Source: Trissonchulus latispiculum (lineage: Eukaryota > Nematoda > Enoplea > Enoplida > Ironidae). Taken from it: a stretch of DNA of 64,000 bases. Positions 34,065-43,600 of the stretch are shown here, in pieces. The translations under genes were made by a program, and so were the position numbers. The first letter of the stretch is position 1. Each line of letters begins with the position of its first letter. Location of the stretch: NCBI GenBank assembly GCA_030248195.1, contig JASAND010026207.1, forward strand, positions 82,501 through 146,500, given 5' to 3'. The notes below the pieces were generated by a model. It was not told where the DNA came from. It made no database searches and worked only from the letters and a program-made list of their open reading frames with translations.

Positions 34065-34418
34065 TGTCGAGTACCTCGAAGAATCCTGCAAAACGTTCGA
34101 GAAGGCTGAAGAAACTTCGAGAACATTCCATATGATTCAAGACTTTTCTGTACTTTTGAAGAACTTTCTCGAAGCTTCTAGAACATTCTGCTATTACTAT
34201 ATAAGCGAGTGAATTTTACACTTGTTCTTCTTCGTTGTGTTTCATTACTGTTTTCTTGTCCATGTTGACTACGCCATTACTGCTTTACGTTTACTTTACT
34301 TTATTCAATACGTTATTATACTGTTTATTTTACTTTCATTCTGTAAACGTTACCTTTACTTATTTCCTGCTTATTCTATACGCTATTCTCTAAGGCCTCC
34401 ACCACTGGGAATACAACA
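34065..34418 (+). repeat. 3' LTR of the Ty3/gypsy element
   Basis: Begins TGTCGAGTACCTCGAAGAAT, ends AATACAACA, and is followed by the target duplication GAATT. Confidence 0.92.
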
Positions 34419-34469
34419 GAATTCATTACGAAAAATTGTCAAATCTTAACAATTTTGTCTACTAGCGAC

Positions 34470-34860
34470 CATACCTGAACGGGAGGTCAAATTTCACTGA
34501 CCCTTGTGGAAGCAAATTTTGGTACCCCTTGTGGCAGCAATTATTCCTATGAGTATTTTTGAAAGCAATTTGTAAGCGATTATGGCGGTTTTTTAACGAT
34601 AAACAGCCATTTTTTAGCAAAAACAACGTTTTTCAGACGTTTTTTAGCAAAAAATAGAGATTTTAGGTGAAAATTCCGGCGAAGCCGGAAAATTTTTAGA
34701 AAGTTTGGTTGTAAAACCAATTTTTTGGGCAATTTTCTTACCCCTTGTGGCCAATTTTCTTACCCCTTGTGGGAGCAATTTCGTGACCCCTTGTGAGCGA
34801 CTTCGACGAGGGGGGTATTCCCCCCCTTGTCCACCTGTGCCAGCGACTGGAATAGCATTC
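34470..34860 (+). repeat. D-related repeat with iterated ACCCCTTGTGG units
   Basis: Contains at least five variants of ACCCCTTGTGG, with spacers containing GCAATTT and TTTTAGCAAAAA and the palindromic word CCGGCGAAGCCGG. A matching fragment in the other orientation is at 62650-62770. No ORF of interest. Confidence 0.6.
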
Positions 34861-36216
34861 GGGGCTAAGCATAAGGCATACATCTTTGGAGTCCGGAATC
34901 CCACTGTTTCTGAAAGTTTCTGAAACTGTAAACCATTTGCTGCAAGCAGTTCCTGTCAAAATTTATTTAGCGAACTCCAACAAAAATGGGTATTTTTACT
35001 ATTTTTGACAGCTTTAGCAAACTTTAAATTTGTTTTATTTAATTCGAATTACGTTTTCTTTTATACATTTAAGAAGTTGTAGTTTTAAAAGGAATTCTAA
35101 AATTTTCGATTTTGATTTTAAATATAAATTTTAGAATCTTTATAGAGCCTGGTAATTCACACACGAATTGGCAGTTCACAGTAGCTTCTGGTTCAGGAGT
35201 ACTGTAGCCGCAAACTTGAAAATAGTATATTTTTCACTAGGTAACCTGTTGTTGGTTCCAGCCTAATCCCCCAGCCCAAGTACTCCAAATGTTATGAAGT
35301 TTTTTACAGAATATTATAGTCAGGATGCATGTCTAAATGTGTGCCAGATTTGGCTTTTTGATGAGTGCTTTATTATGTGACTAACAGTGAAAAACTAACA
35401 AATGTGGCAAAATACTGATGGAATTTATCTCATCATAGAACCCATATCTTGACTTGGTGCAGTTGGAAAAGCTGCTTAAAATTATGAGACATATCGACTG
35501 AGTGCATTGTTGTATTAATTCGATTATTTTGAAAATGTTCATTTTTGGCGGGAAGCCAATTTTGCGTCCCTGACAGCAAAAATTGAACAAAATGCAGTAT
35601 TACTTGTAACTAATGCGCTCAAAACGCATAAAAATTTTGCCCACATATTTATGCTATTAAGAGGCATCTGTGTGCAAACTTTTAGCCCAATCGGATGCCG
35701 ATAGTGGATTAGGTCTCAAACGAAATATTGATTGCACTAATTTGGGGGTGGAATGCATGGTAAATATCGGGTTGCACTAAACTCAGACAATTTTGCAGTT
35801 ACAACTGTTCATCATTGGTTAACGGCAAAATTTACGTAATACAGATAAAGGGACAAAGTTGGCATACAAGTGTACATACAATATATACAATATATACATA
35901 CAATATACAATATATGGCATGATTTTGTGATCCGTTAAATGCTTTGCACTATGGCCTTTAGTACATTTAAATTTTCAATAAAAACATGATCCGAAAATGC
36001 GTGTAGCAAAGGTGAACAGTCGAGACTTACAAGAAGTGCTGCAGCAGTTTGGGTGAAACAATGTTGAGGCACCCTATAGTGCTGACCAGGCTATAGAAAC
36101 CATAATCTTTCTTGCAAGAGTTTTACCCAAAGAATCTGAGCTTAGAGTGATTATGATCACACCCCCGCACACCATTCGGGTTCAGTTTTGTGCGTCATAA
36201 GGCAATGTTGGGTAGC
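34861..36216. other. No gene recognised
   Basis: AT-rich. It holds a short ATATACAATATATACATA microsatellite near 35880-35920. No coding or RNA gene is supported. Confidence 0.5.
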
Positions 36217-36557
36217 ATACATTAACACGGGGTCCTATTCTGAGGGGGTCTACCCCTGAAAAATTTCAAACTTTTGAGGGGGTTTGACCCGAAATTAGTA
36301 AAAATCGCTAGTTTTCAAATTAATGTTTTGACCAAACATTAGTAAAAAATTGCAATTTATTGCGATTTTTAAGAAAACAATCACTACAATTTGCAAACAA
36401 ATGACCAATTTTTGGTAAAAATCGCCTAGGGTCTATCCTTTTTTCCTTTCTTGTCGAGAGGGTCTGCTCTTTTTTTCCTTTTTGCTGATGGAGCCTACCC
36501 AATTTTTTTTCCGTTTTGAAGGGGTCTGCACCTCCCCCATTCCCCCCACGTTATCCT
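36217..36557 (+). mobile_element. E-family repeat copy with flanking 12-bp direct repeats
   Basis: The copy is bounded by ATGTTGGGTAGC at 36205-36216 and again at 36558-36569. It starts near TAACACGGGGTCC and ends CCCCCCACGTTATCC. Inside, short palindromic GGGGTCTACCCC-like units are spaced by A/T-rich tracts. It is the inverse of 11197-11525. No protein is encoded. Confidence 0.65.
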
Positions 36558-36765
36558 ATGTTGGGTAGCGATAATTTGCTTGCCTTCCAAACCTACGGCG
36601 ACTATAAGCCACAGTCGACTCTTCCCTTAAAAAGATCGCTTCATGCTTCAAATGTTTGCTTGAATCTACCAAAAAAATCGGGTTAATTGGCAGGCCTATA
36701 TGCCTATTCAAAAACGTGTCATTACAGTTTGGGAACGAATTCAAACTTAAGCTTGGTTCGATTGT

Positions 36766-36890
36766 GCCTGGGTGGCTCAGTCGGTAGAGCGTCGGTCTAG
36801 TTAACCGAAGGTTGTGGGTTCGATTCCCACCTCATTCCCGAATTTTTCGGGTCGGAGGTGCTGTAGTGACATCCTTCTTTCTTTCGTTTA
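36766..36890 (+). mobile_element. SINE family 2 copy, tRNA-headed
   Basis: The tRNA-like head 36766-36837 has GGCTCAGTCGGTAGAGC (A box), an anticodon arm with a full 5-bp stem and loop CTAGTTA (anticodon position AGT), and a perfect T arm GTGGGTTCGATTCCCAC. The acceptor stem is only partly paired, and a CCGAATTTTTCGG hairpin tail follows as in other copies. Thr-like, but probably a retroposed pseudogene. Confidence 0.6.
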
Positions 36891-37234
36891 TAATCTTGTA
36901 TTATAACTCTATACTATGAGTGTATAACCAAAATTAGCATTACTCAGGCGTCAGCCCCTAATCAGAGTTCACTTGTAGTATAGAAATGGATAAGACACCT
37001 GAAGTAAACAGCACTTGCTAGGCTTATGACAACGCTAGGCCCATAGCCAAAGTTATGACAACTATCTGGACAGCAAAAACTAACAACCAACCAAATTTAC
37101 TAAAGCTAACAGCAGTTTTTGGTGATGCTACTACATATTGATTGTTTAGTTAAGCAAAAACATCGTTGCATCCAAAGTGACAGTTCATATTGTAACTGCA
37201 TATTCTTCTTATACTTGCTTATTGACGCGATCGT

Positions 37235-39107
37235 TCAAAAGCCCATAGGTTCCCGGGCATCCTCAATATCGTCCCATCCATTTCTTCGACTCAGAACGTC
37301 CAAATCAGGGCCACGTTTGGACTCACCATTCTTGGCAGATGAGCGGTCCTGGTCTGGTACGTTCACCAAACGAAGACTCCTGCCAACTGATTGCGGCAGG
37401 TTATTGTTCAGTTCTTCTTGTTGAGCTGTGGCTGCTAGGTTAGACAAGAAGTATATGCTGGCATATATGACGCACTAGTTCATAACAGTATGACAATCGT
37501 CACTATTTGAGTACTTTATACACTTTGTACTTGCTAAAGTGCCGTACGACAAAACTTCAAAAAATAATGGAAAACGCCTGCCTGCAGTCACTAGGCAAAG
37601 CCTTAGTCCGAAACAGGAAAGAGCCAATGGGCGCGGTAAAACACATCTGCTAAGTGGCAGCCCTATAACTTTCATATGAAATGCAAGAAATTTGATCCTG
37701 TTTTCGCAACCACTACGTTTATCAATAGCAGCAGCCTACGGGATAGGAATTGGAAGATGCTCATGTTTCGATAATTGGATATTTGAGACTTTCAAATCGA
37801 CACGCTTAGTTTTGTTCTTCGGCTTGCGATGCTCGTAGTGTAAGGGAAGCAGGCATAGGAAAGATTGATAAGCCTGCAATGGGAGTTCAGCTGATGGTCC
37901 CGTGGTGTAGTGGTTTAGCATGTCTGACTCTAGAGCAGAAGGGCCGTGGTTCGATCCCCGGCGGGACCAATTCTTTACTTTCAATCCTGAATGAAAAGCT
38001 GAACCTCCCTCTTCCCTTCTCTCTTCTAGGTCCTGGTTTCGTGGGTACGAGGGTGCCTGACGCCTCCCGTTCGGGCTTGTCCTTGGTTTCTTCCTGATCC
38101 ACCAGCCCTGGTAGAAGCGCTACATGTGGCGAGGCTGCCTCAGGACCCGGATTGGACTCCTGTCTCCGGTCCCCCAGTAGTTGCTTCTGGTTGGTTGATC
38201 TAAAGGGGTCTGGAACGTGTGTCGGGGGAGCACGGATCCCTTGGGCTCAGAATGCCCTGCGCTGGATGCGCTCTCGGTTCGATTCCGAGTTGAGTAAGCC
38301 GCGGGACGCGTCTTAATTGAAACCCGGGGGAGATGTAAGGGAAGCAGGCATAGGAAAGATTGATAAGCCTGCAATGAGAGTTCAGCTGATGGTCCCGTGG
38401 TGTAGTGGTTTAGCATGTCTGACTCTAGAGCAGAAGGGCCGTGGTTCGATCCCCGGCGGGACCAATTCTTTACTTTCAATCCTGAATGAAAAGCTGAACC
38501 TCCCTCTTCCCTTCTCTCTTCTAGGTCCTGGTTTCGTGGGTACGAGGGTGCCTGACGCCTCCCGTTCGGGCTTGTCCTTGGTTTCTTCCTGATCCACCAG
38601 CCCTGGTAGAAGCGCTACAGTAGATAAAATGATGGAATATTTAATTTCTGCAAAATGCCTACTTTCGACGCCAAAATATAAAATAAGGTATTTCTCGCGA
38701 GCTAGAAAAGTGCTTTCAAAAGCAAAAATCTAGAGCACAGCGAGTAGGAATAGAAGCAGAAGAGCTTACACCAAATATGTGGTTTTCAGAATTAGCCGAG
38801 GCATATAGACAAGAACGGCGAAGTGATTATTGGTCCTTTTGTAATGACACCGCCGTATCAGCGACACCAAAAGCATCCACTTTCTGGATTGCGTTTCTGG
38901 ATTCCACTTTCTAAACCTTAACTTATTAGAAGCAGCGCATCTTTGTGCGGAGCGGAACCACTGAGCTGCTGAGAGTTACATGGGTTGCAATTTTTTAGAA
39001 TATATGCCTGAACAAGTGCGTAGACGATTCTTGCTGTAAATAGAGAGCTTAGTGTAGACTTACCAGCTACAAGAGAGACGGCAATTATTAGGATTAGCAT
39101 GTTGGAC
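37235..39107 (-). CDS. Secreted 78-residue protein, candidate peptide-hormone precursor
   Basis: Exon 1 (39107-39064) has ATG at 39100, only 7 nt after TTTTGTTCTAG, and encodes MLILIIAVSLVA, a short signal peptide. It ends at the strong donor G|GTAAGT in phase 1. Exon 2 (37434-37235) follows TCTAACCTAG and restores Ala, and TGA ends the frame. After the leader come a Gln/Asn-rich spacer and dibasic sites SKR and SRR. Cleavage there would release GPDLDVLS and the C-terminal 15-mer NGWDDIEDAREPMGF. There is no Cys and no C-terminal amidation Gly. Leader, spacer and dibasic sites are the usual plan of neuropeptide precursors, but I know no family with this peptide. A small secreted protein of another kind is the alternative. 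The intron holds two SINE copies. Confidence 0.6.
37838..38128 (+). mobile_element. SINE family 1 copy (first of tandem pair)
   Basis: Leader GTAAGGGAAGCAGGCATAGG, tRNA-like head at 37896-37968, body AGGTCCTGGTTTCGTGGG, end CCAGCCCTGGTAGAAGCGC. The head is close to tRNA-Gln type (GGTCCCGTGGTGTAGTGG) with intact acceptor pairing GGTCCCG/CGGGACC, but its anticodon position reads CTA. It is followed by about 205 bp of extra sequence and then by a second copy. Confidence 0.85.
38334..38622 (+). mobile_element. SINE family 1 copy (second of tandem pair)
   Basis: Nearly identical to 37838-38128 at an offset of about 495 bp, including the tRNA-like head (38391-38463) with anticodon position CTA. 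The near identity suggests a recent duplication or array, in the intron of the peptide gene and opposite to it. Confidence 0.85.
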
Positions 39108-39644
39108 CTAGAACAAAATATACCTTCAGAAATTTCAAATTGGCAACTGCTGACGTCAGGGGATGGGGAAATTGTATTTGCAGAATCCCCAAAGTCTCTT
39201 CCTACCTTTAAATAGCAATAACTTGCAATTTGTACAAGTACATGTTCGAACACCAGCATTGAACGCACAGTAAACCTTGCAGCGCACACACCTGAAATGA
39301 GCTGAGGAATCGAACAAGTTTGAGGCACAAATAATGCAAGCTAAACAAGTGTTGGTGCTTTTATGCTGACTTGAAATCAGACAATTTATTGGAAAACCAG
39401 CAATAGAATGCTGAATGGTACGGTTGGACAGATTAAGTTATTTTCAGGGCAGGTTAAATTGTATACGGTTTTGATTTATGGTTTTGTACCTGCGAATGGT
39501 TATGATCTGTCACAAATACAGAATCGAATGCTGATTTATCATAGCCAAGGAACCGCACTGTAGTGCTTTCAGTAGAAGTATTTTTTACGGTTGCCTTATT
39601 CAGAGGTCATCAAGCCGTGAAAAACTTCAAATGAAAGCATACTA

Positions 39645-39760
39645 GTGCGCAACTGCGTATTGCGCAAAAAGTTGTGGGTTCGAGTCCCACCGGAGGTCCG
39701 AATTTTTCGGAACTTCGCTGGTACATGACTTTCTTCTTCTTTCTCATTTATTAAGATAAA
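39645..39760 (+). mobile_element. SINE family 2 fragment
   Basis: 3' half of a tRNA-like head with B-box arm GTGGGTTCGAGTCCCAC, then GGAGGTCCGAATTTTTCGGA and a pyrimidine-rich tail, as at 36766-36890. The A-box half is missing. Confidence 0.55.
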
Positions 39761-40169
39761 ACGGATAAACTTAAATTCAACTATATACTCTTCTTTATTC
39801 AGTTTCAAATCCGAAATATATTTAAAACTATGCTAGCTGAAGAACTGTACTGACGGGTATCTCTTGCCAGACTTATACTTAAGGTCGTGCTCCTCGTATA
39901 TATCATACATCGTTGTAGAAAGTGGAAAGAAAAGAAAGAAGAAAGAAAATCATTACTCAAGTTCATTCACGCTTTCAGAAAATACTTCGTGTATGACGAT
40001 AAACAACAGAAACTTCAAGATTACCTTATAAACACAAGTGGTACTTATCTACTCCGCTCCCTACCACAGCGGGGGGAAGGTAACAGGAGTCTGTGTTCTG
40101 GCATAAGCCTGATGAAGGGCTGCCCCCGCTTCCACAGATGTAGTCAACATTAGAGTTGTCGCTCCTGGC

Positions 40170-40250
40170 TTCGGGCTGTGAATCCTGAGATAAGCACCGG
40201 CACCCTATAACCTTCTACAGGTTGCAGTTCTCTCCAGGGTTCACGTTACC
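40170..40250 (+). repeat. Short interspersed repeat shared with 17180-17250
   Basis: CTGAGATAAGCACCGGCACC followed by a TAACCTTCTACAGGTTGCAG stem-loop matches the copy near 17191. Unclassified. Confidence 0.55.
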
Positions 40251-40548
40251 TTTACCTTTACCTTTTACCTGCCTACTGCCAAAATACCAACTCCCAGTGC
40301 TTGCAGAAATTTTAATTAATCTACCCGTCGCTATCAAACCACTCTGATTCCGAGAGCCAAGCAACATATTAAAATTCAGTTAATCACGTAACACACTTAA
40401 ACCACAAAATATCTAATCTTCTATCAGTGAAAAAAATCCATGTCAGGTCAGATTCTAGACAGCTAAATCATATTTCAAGTTATTTCCTGTAAGACCAGAA
40501 AATTCACAAACTTTGTCCACAAATTTAAATGAAATTTTCATCATGGAG

Positions 40549-40727
40549 TTAGTGAAATCTCAGACACGAGTCACTGTGGACTTGATCACACGGAAGGTCA
40601 GCGCGTCCACTTATCGAAGCAGACTTAGACACTGGATTCCTGAACGGTAGTTTGCCAATATCAGGAATTTCCTGTTGCCAGCCTTTAGCGGGGTCTTCTG
40701 GCTTGAGTTCGGCACTGGTTTTGGGCA
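40549..40727 (-). CDS. Candidate terminal exon, unknown protein
   Basis: After the pyrimidine-rich acceptor CTGCTCTACCAG the minus strand is open for 58 codons to TAA (plus 40549-40551). Composition is protein-like, with segments such as LKPEDPAKGWQQEIPDIGKL and SGRADLPCDQVHSD. A possible upstream donor GAATC|GTAAGT at 40846 would leave phase 1, which fits. No family is recognised, no start is identified, and the overlapping frame 40611-40835 is an alternative reading. Confidence 0.25.
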
Positions 40728-41384
40728 CTGGTAGAGCAGCATATCAGCAAGAGGGGTCAATACTTGCTTCAAATTGACTGCTGCTGACTGATAATGAATC
40801 TCTTTAATCTCCAAGTCCTGATCTTCCAGGTCCAAGGCAAACTTACGATTCCTGATCTTGATCTGAGTCCAGAATTGGATGATTGGGTGGCAAGCCGCCT
40901 TTTGGTATGAAAGTTAGCCTTAAAGTCGGGCACACCAACTATTTATTAAAATTGATACATACCTGCAGCGATTATGATTATCAATAGCAAAGAGGACGGT
41001 GACCAGACATGTGCAGGACGGGAAGTTTGGGGGAACCGGCAGCCGCAGGCCTTCCGAAATCCGCATTTTCCCGGTTTTTGCCCAACCTATGACCTACTTT
41101 GAGTGCTCAACCACCACCTACGGCATAATTCATAGCTATTACAGTATGGCACCTGATAACTGGTATTAATTTCCGTATTAATGCTAGCAAATTTATACAC
41201 CTATGAACGATTCTAAAACGTGGCTACTACTTCTGCTTAGTGATGCAGTCAGTCAGCAATTATGCTAACTTGCCCTACCAGTAAATTGTGCAATTATCAT
41301 TTATTTGAGTATTCTGCTTACAAATTAACCAAGAGTAGATGATTGGCCTTTTCTTGCCACGGCTGTTAAATTTTGGGTCGCGAC

Positions 41385-41417
41385 GTTTCGCCCATCTTTA
41401 CCTATGGGCGTCTTCAG
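41385..41417 (-). ncRNA. Hammerhead-ribozyme-like core downstream of the Penelope-like ORF
   Basis: The minus strand reads CTGAAGA, one base, GCCCAT, an 8-nt loop, ATGGGC, GAAAC, then GTC. This is the hammerhead layout CUGANGA / stem II / GAAA with a 6-bp stem II. Known: Penelope-like elements often carry minimal type I hammerhead motifs in their repeats. Here it lies about 235 nt past the stop codon. Stems I and III are short or unclear, so self-cleavage is not established. Confidence 0.5.
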
Positions 41418-41449
41418 GCTGGTAGGATACTGTTGGGATAAGAGGTGGT

Positions 41450-41514
41450 CCGGGATTTGATCCGTGACGTACGCGCCACTCCTGTGTAACATTACCACTA
41501 TACTACCCAGGGGA
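41450..41514 (-). repeat. tRNA-derived sequence
   Basis: The minus strand has CTGGGTAGTATAGTGGTAAT (A-box-like) and GGATCAAATCCCGG (B-box-like) with normal spacing. It looks like a tRNA-derived repeat. The acceptor pairing TCCCCTGG/CCGGA is poor. Confidence 0.45.
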
Positions 41515-41652
41515 CAATTTTACTTACTTGGAACTTATACTTATTGTATTCCCCCAGTTTCAATTGCACTAGTGTGTACACTGTTACAATGTACTTGTAT
41601 TGTGTGTACACTAAGGCTGTGTATTAGATTTCCTTTGATGTTGCCGCCTACG

Positions 41653-43600
41653 TTAGAGTCCAAGTTCTGATAGCCAGATGTCACTTATATCAATGCTTGG
41701 TTGACTATAAGCTCGTGTTCCCCGCTTTTTCATTTCTATCGTCTCCTTAATTTCTCTCTTTCTTAGGTTTCTTTCCTTAGCCAGCACTTTAACTTCTGCC
41801 CAGTTTGGTCCGTGGTCATTTGACCAGCAATGTTCTGCTATTCCACTTTTGTATACCTCACCTTTCTCACATGCTTTCTTGTGTTCTTTCAGTCTTTGAC
41901 TCAGAGGTCTGCTTGTTTGGCCAATGTAGACTTTGTTACAGTCGCTGCAAGGCACCTCGTACACACAATTTTTGACCTCGGATCCGTTTGGTCCCTGTTT
42001 GGACAATCGTGATCTCAATGTGTCACGACTGCTGAACACTAGCTTTACACCATAGGAGCTACATATTCTCTTCAGTTTGTCGGTGTCTCTACCTGCGTAA
42101 GGGACAACCGTTAGTTTTTCTGCTTTCTCTTCTGGCCTGGGCCTGGTTCTTCGTGCAGACATTGCTTCCCTTATTACTTTAGCAGGGTAGCCGTTTTGTT
42201 GGAATGCTTTCCTTAGAATGCTCTCTTCTTTTCTTTTCAACTGCTGTTCTTGGCATACGGCTGTAGCTCTACTGTGGAGGCATCTTATTATTCCACTTTT
42301 CACACACTTCGGATGGTTTGATTCGTAGTGTAGATATCTGTTTGTGTGCGTCTTTTTCCTATACACTGATGTCTGGATACTTCCATTAGTCTTTGTTATT
42401 TCGACATCCATGAACGCCAACTTGTTATTATCCTCTAGTTCAGTTGTTAGCTTGATTGCTGGGTCTTGCCTGTTTAGATGATCTTTGAAATTTCCCAGTT
42501 CTTCCAGACCATGTTTCCATACACAGAGGATATCGTCTACATAGCGCAACCACAGGCTAGGTTTCTTAGCTGCTGAGGCTATGGCTAACGTTTCGAAGTT
42601 CTCCATGTAGAGGTTACACAGTGCAGGCGATAGCGGGGATCCCATGGCAAGTCCGCTTGTCTGTTTAAACCATTCACAATTGAAGGTGAAGTAGGTGGAT
42701 TTCACGCAGAAGGTGGTCAATTCCATTATAGTGTCTATGCTGAGATCTGTTCTTTCTGGGAGGCTGATGTCGCTCTCCAGTTTTCGCTTCATTATGTCAA
42801 GGGCTGGTGCTGGTGGTACGCTTGTGAACAGGCTCTCTACATCGAAGCTTACCAGATGATAGTTCCCAGACGGGTTCGCATCCTTAAGTTTCTGAATCAA
42901 GTCTGTAGAGTTCCGAACTTTCGAGGCGATGTTATCCTGGAGTGGGTTGATGATCTTGACCAGGAACTTCGCCAGTGGATGGGTTGCAGAACCAATACAG
43001 CTGACTATTGGGCGCATGGGTACTTCCGGTTTGTGGATCTTCGGTAACCCGTATAGATGTGGTGGCTTCGTGTGTAGAGGCGCTAGTCTCAGATTTAGAT
43101 CACTGCTTCGGACCATTGATCGTAGTTGTCTCTCTATAGTTGGAGTTGGATCCTTAGTTAGTTGTTCAAATTTGGATCCGTCAGCTATGATGTGTGTCAT
43201 TTTCTCGGTGTACTCGGTTTTATTGAGTACCACGGTGGCATTTCCTTTATCTGCCGGCAGTACTATGATGCTGTTGTCTGTTGCCAAGGTTTTCAGAGCC
43301 TTTCTTTGCTGCGCTGTGATGTTAGGCTTCGGTTCCTTCATTTTTCTGAGGGCTTCCTTAACCTTCCACCGCAGCTCTTCGCCATCAGGCCTAGGTAATT
43401 CCTTTGCAACTGATTCTATGCCAGCTATTATTTCAGTTTTGGGCACTTTTGCTGGAGCCAGTGCGAAGTTTAGTCCTTTCTTAAGGACCTCAATTTCGTG
43501 TGGAAGGAGTGGCCTATCGCTTCTGTTGATGACGGTACTATCACTTACTTCAGGTCGCTGAGAGTGGCGGGGGCTCAACTTTTCGAATTTCTTGACCTGA
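41653..43600 (-). CDS. Penelope-like element protein: reverse transcriptase with GIY-YIG endonuclease
   Basis: One long intact frame (658 codons from a start at 43629, of which the first 10 or so derive from the inverted neighbour). In order: a conserved N-terminal block (LPADKGNATVVL), LYGLPKIHKP, the RT region with FDVESLFTSVP, GLAMGSPLSPALCNLYME, and the catalytic RYVDDILCVW near residue 363. The C-terminal GIY-YIG nuclease starts near residue 555 (CSDCNKVYIGQTSRPLSQRL and KEHKKA). This domain order defines GIY-YIG-bearing Penelope-like elements, which nick DNA and copy their RNA at the cut. The true N-terminus is cut off at the head-to-head junction at about 43600. The RT and nuclease domains are otherwise unbroken. 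Confidence 0.9.

Larger units (their letters stand above)
29381..34418 (+). mobile_element. Ty3/gypsy LTR retrotransposon, full-length copy
   Basis: Two 354-bp LTRs (29381-29734 and 34065-34418) start TGTC and end ACAACA. A 5-bp direct repeat GAATT flanks the element (29376-29380 and 34419-34423). TGGCGCACTGGG near 29743 is in the primer-binding position, and GGTGGGGAGG just before 34065 fits the polypurine tract. The internal order is gag, protease, reverse transcriptase, RNase H, integrase, which is the Ty3/gypsy order. Stops and frameshifts in pol make it non-autonomous now. The LTRs differ by scattered substitutions, so insertion is not very recent. Confidence 0.93.

Noticed and set aside
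36766..36837. Functional Thr tRNA gene
   Set aside because: Acceptor stem is poorly paired, and the same tail follows other tRNA-headed SINE copies.
40110..40140. Second hammerhead (CTGATGAAGGGC)
   Set aside because: No GAAAC partner and no stem II follow it.
42929..43561. 210-codon plus-strand ORF
   Set aside because: Antisense shadow of the Penelope-like reverse transcriptase, with no domain of its own.
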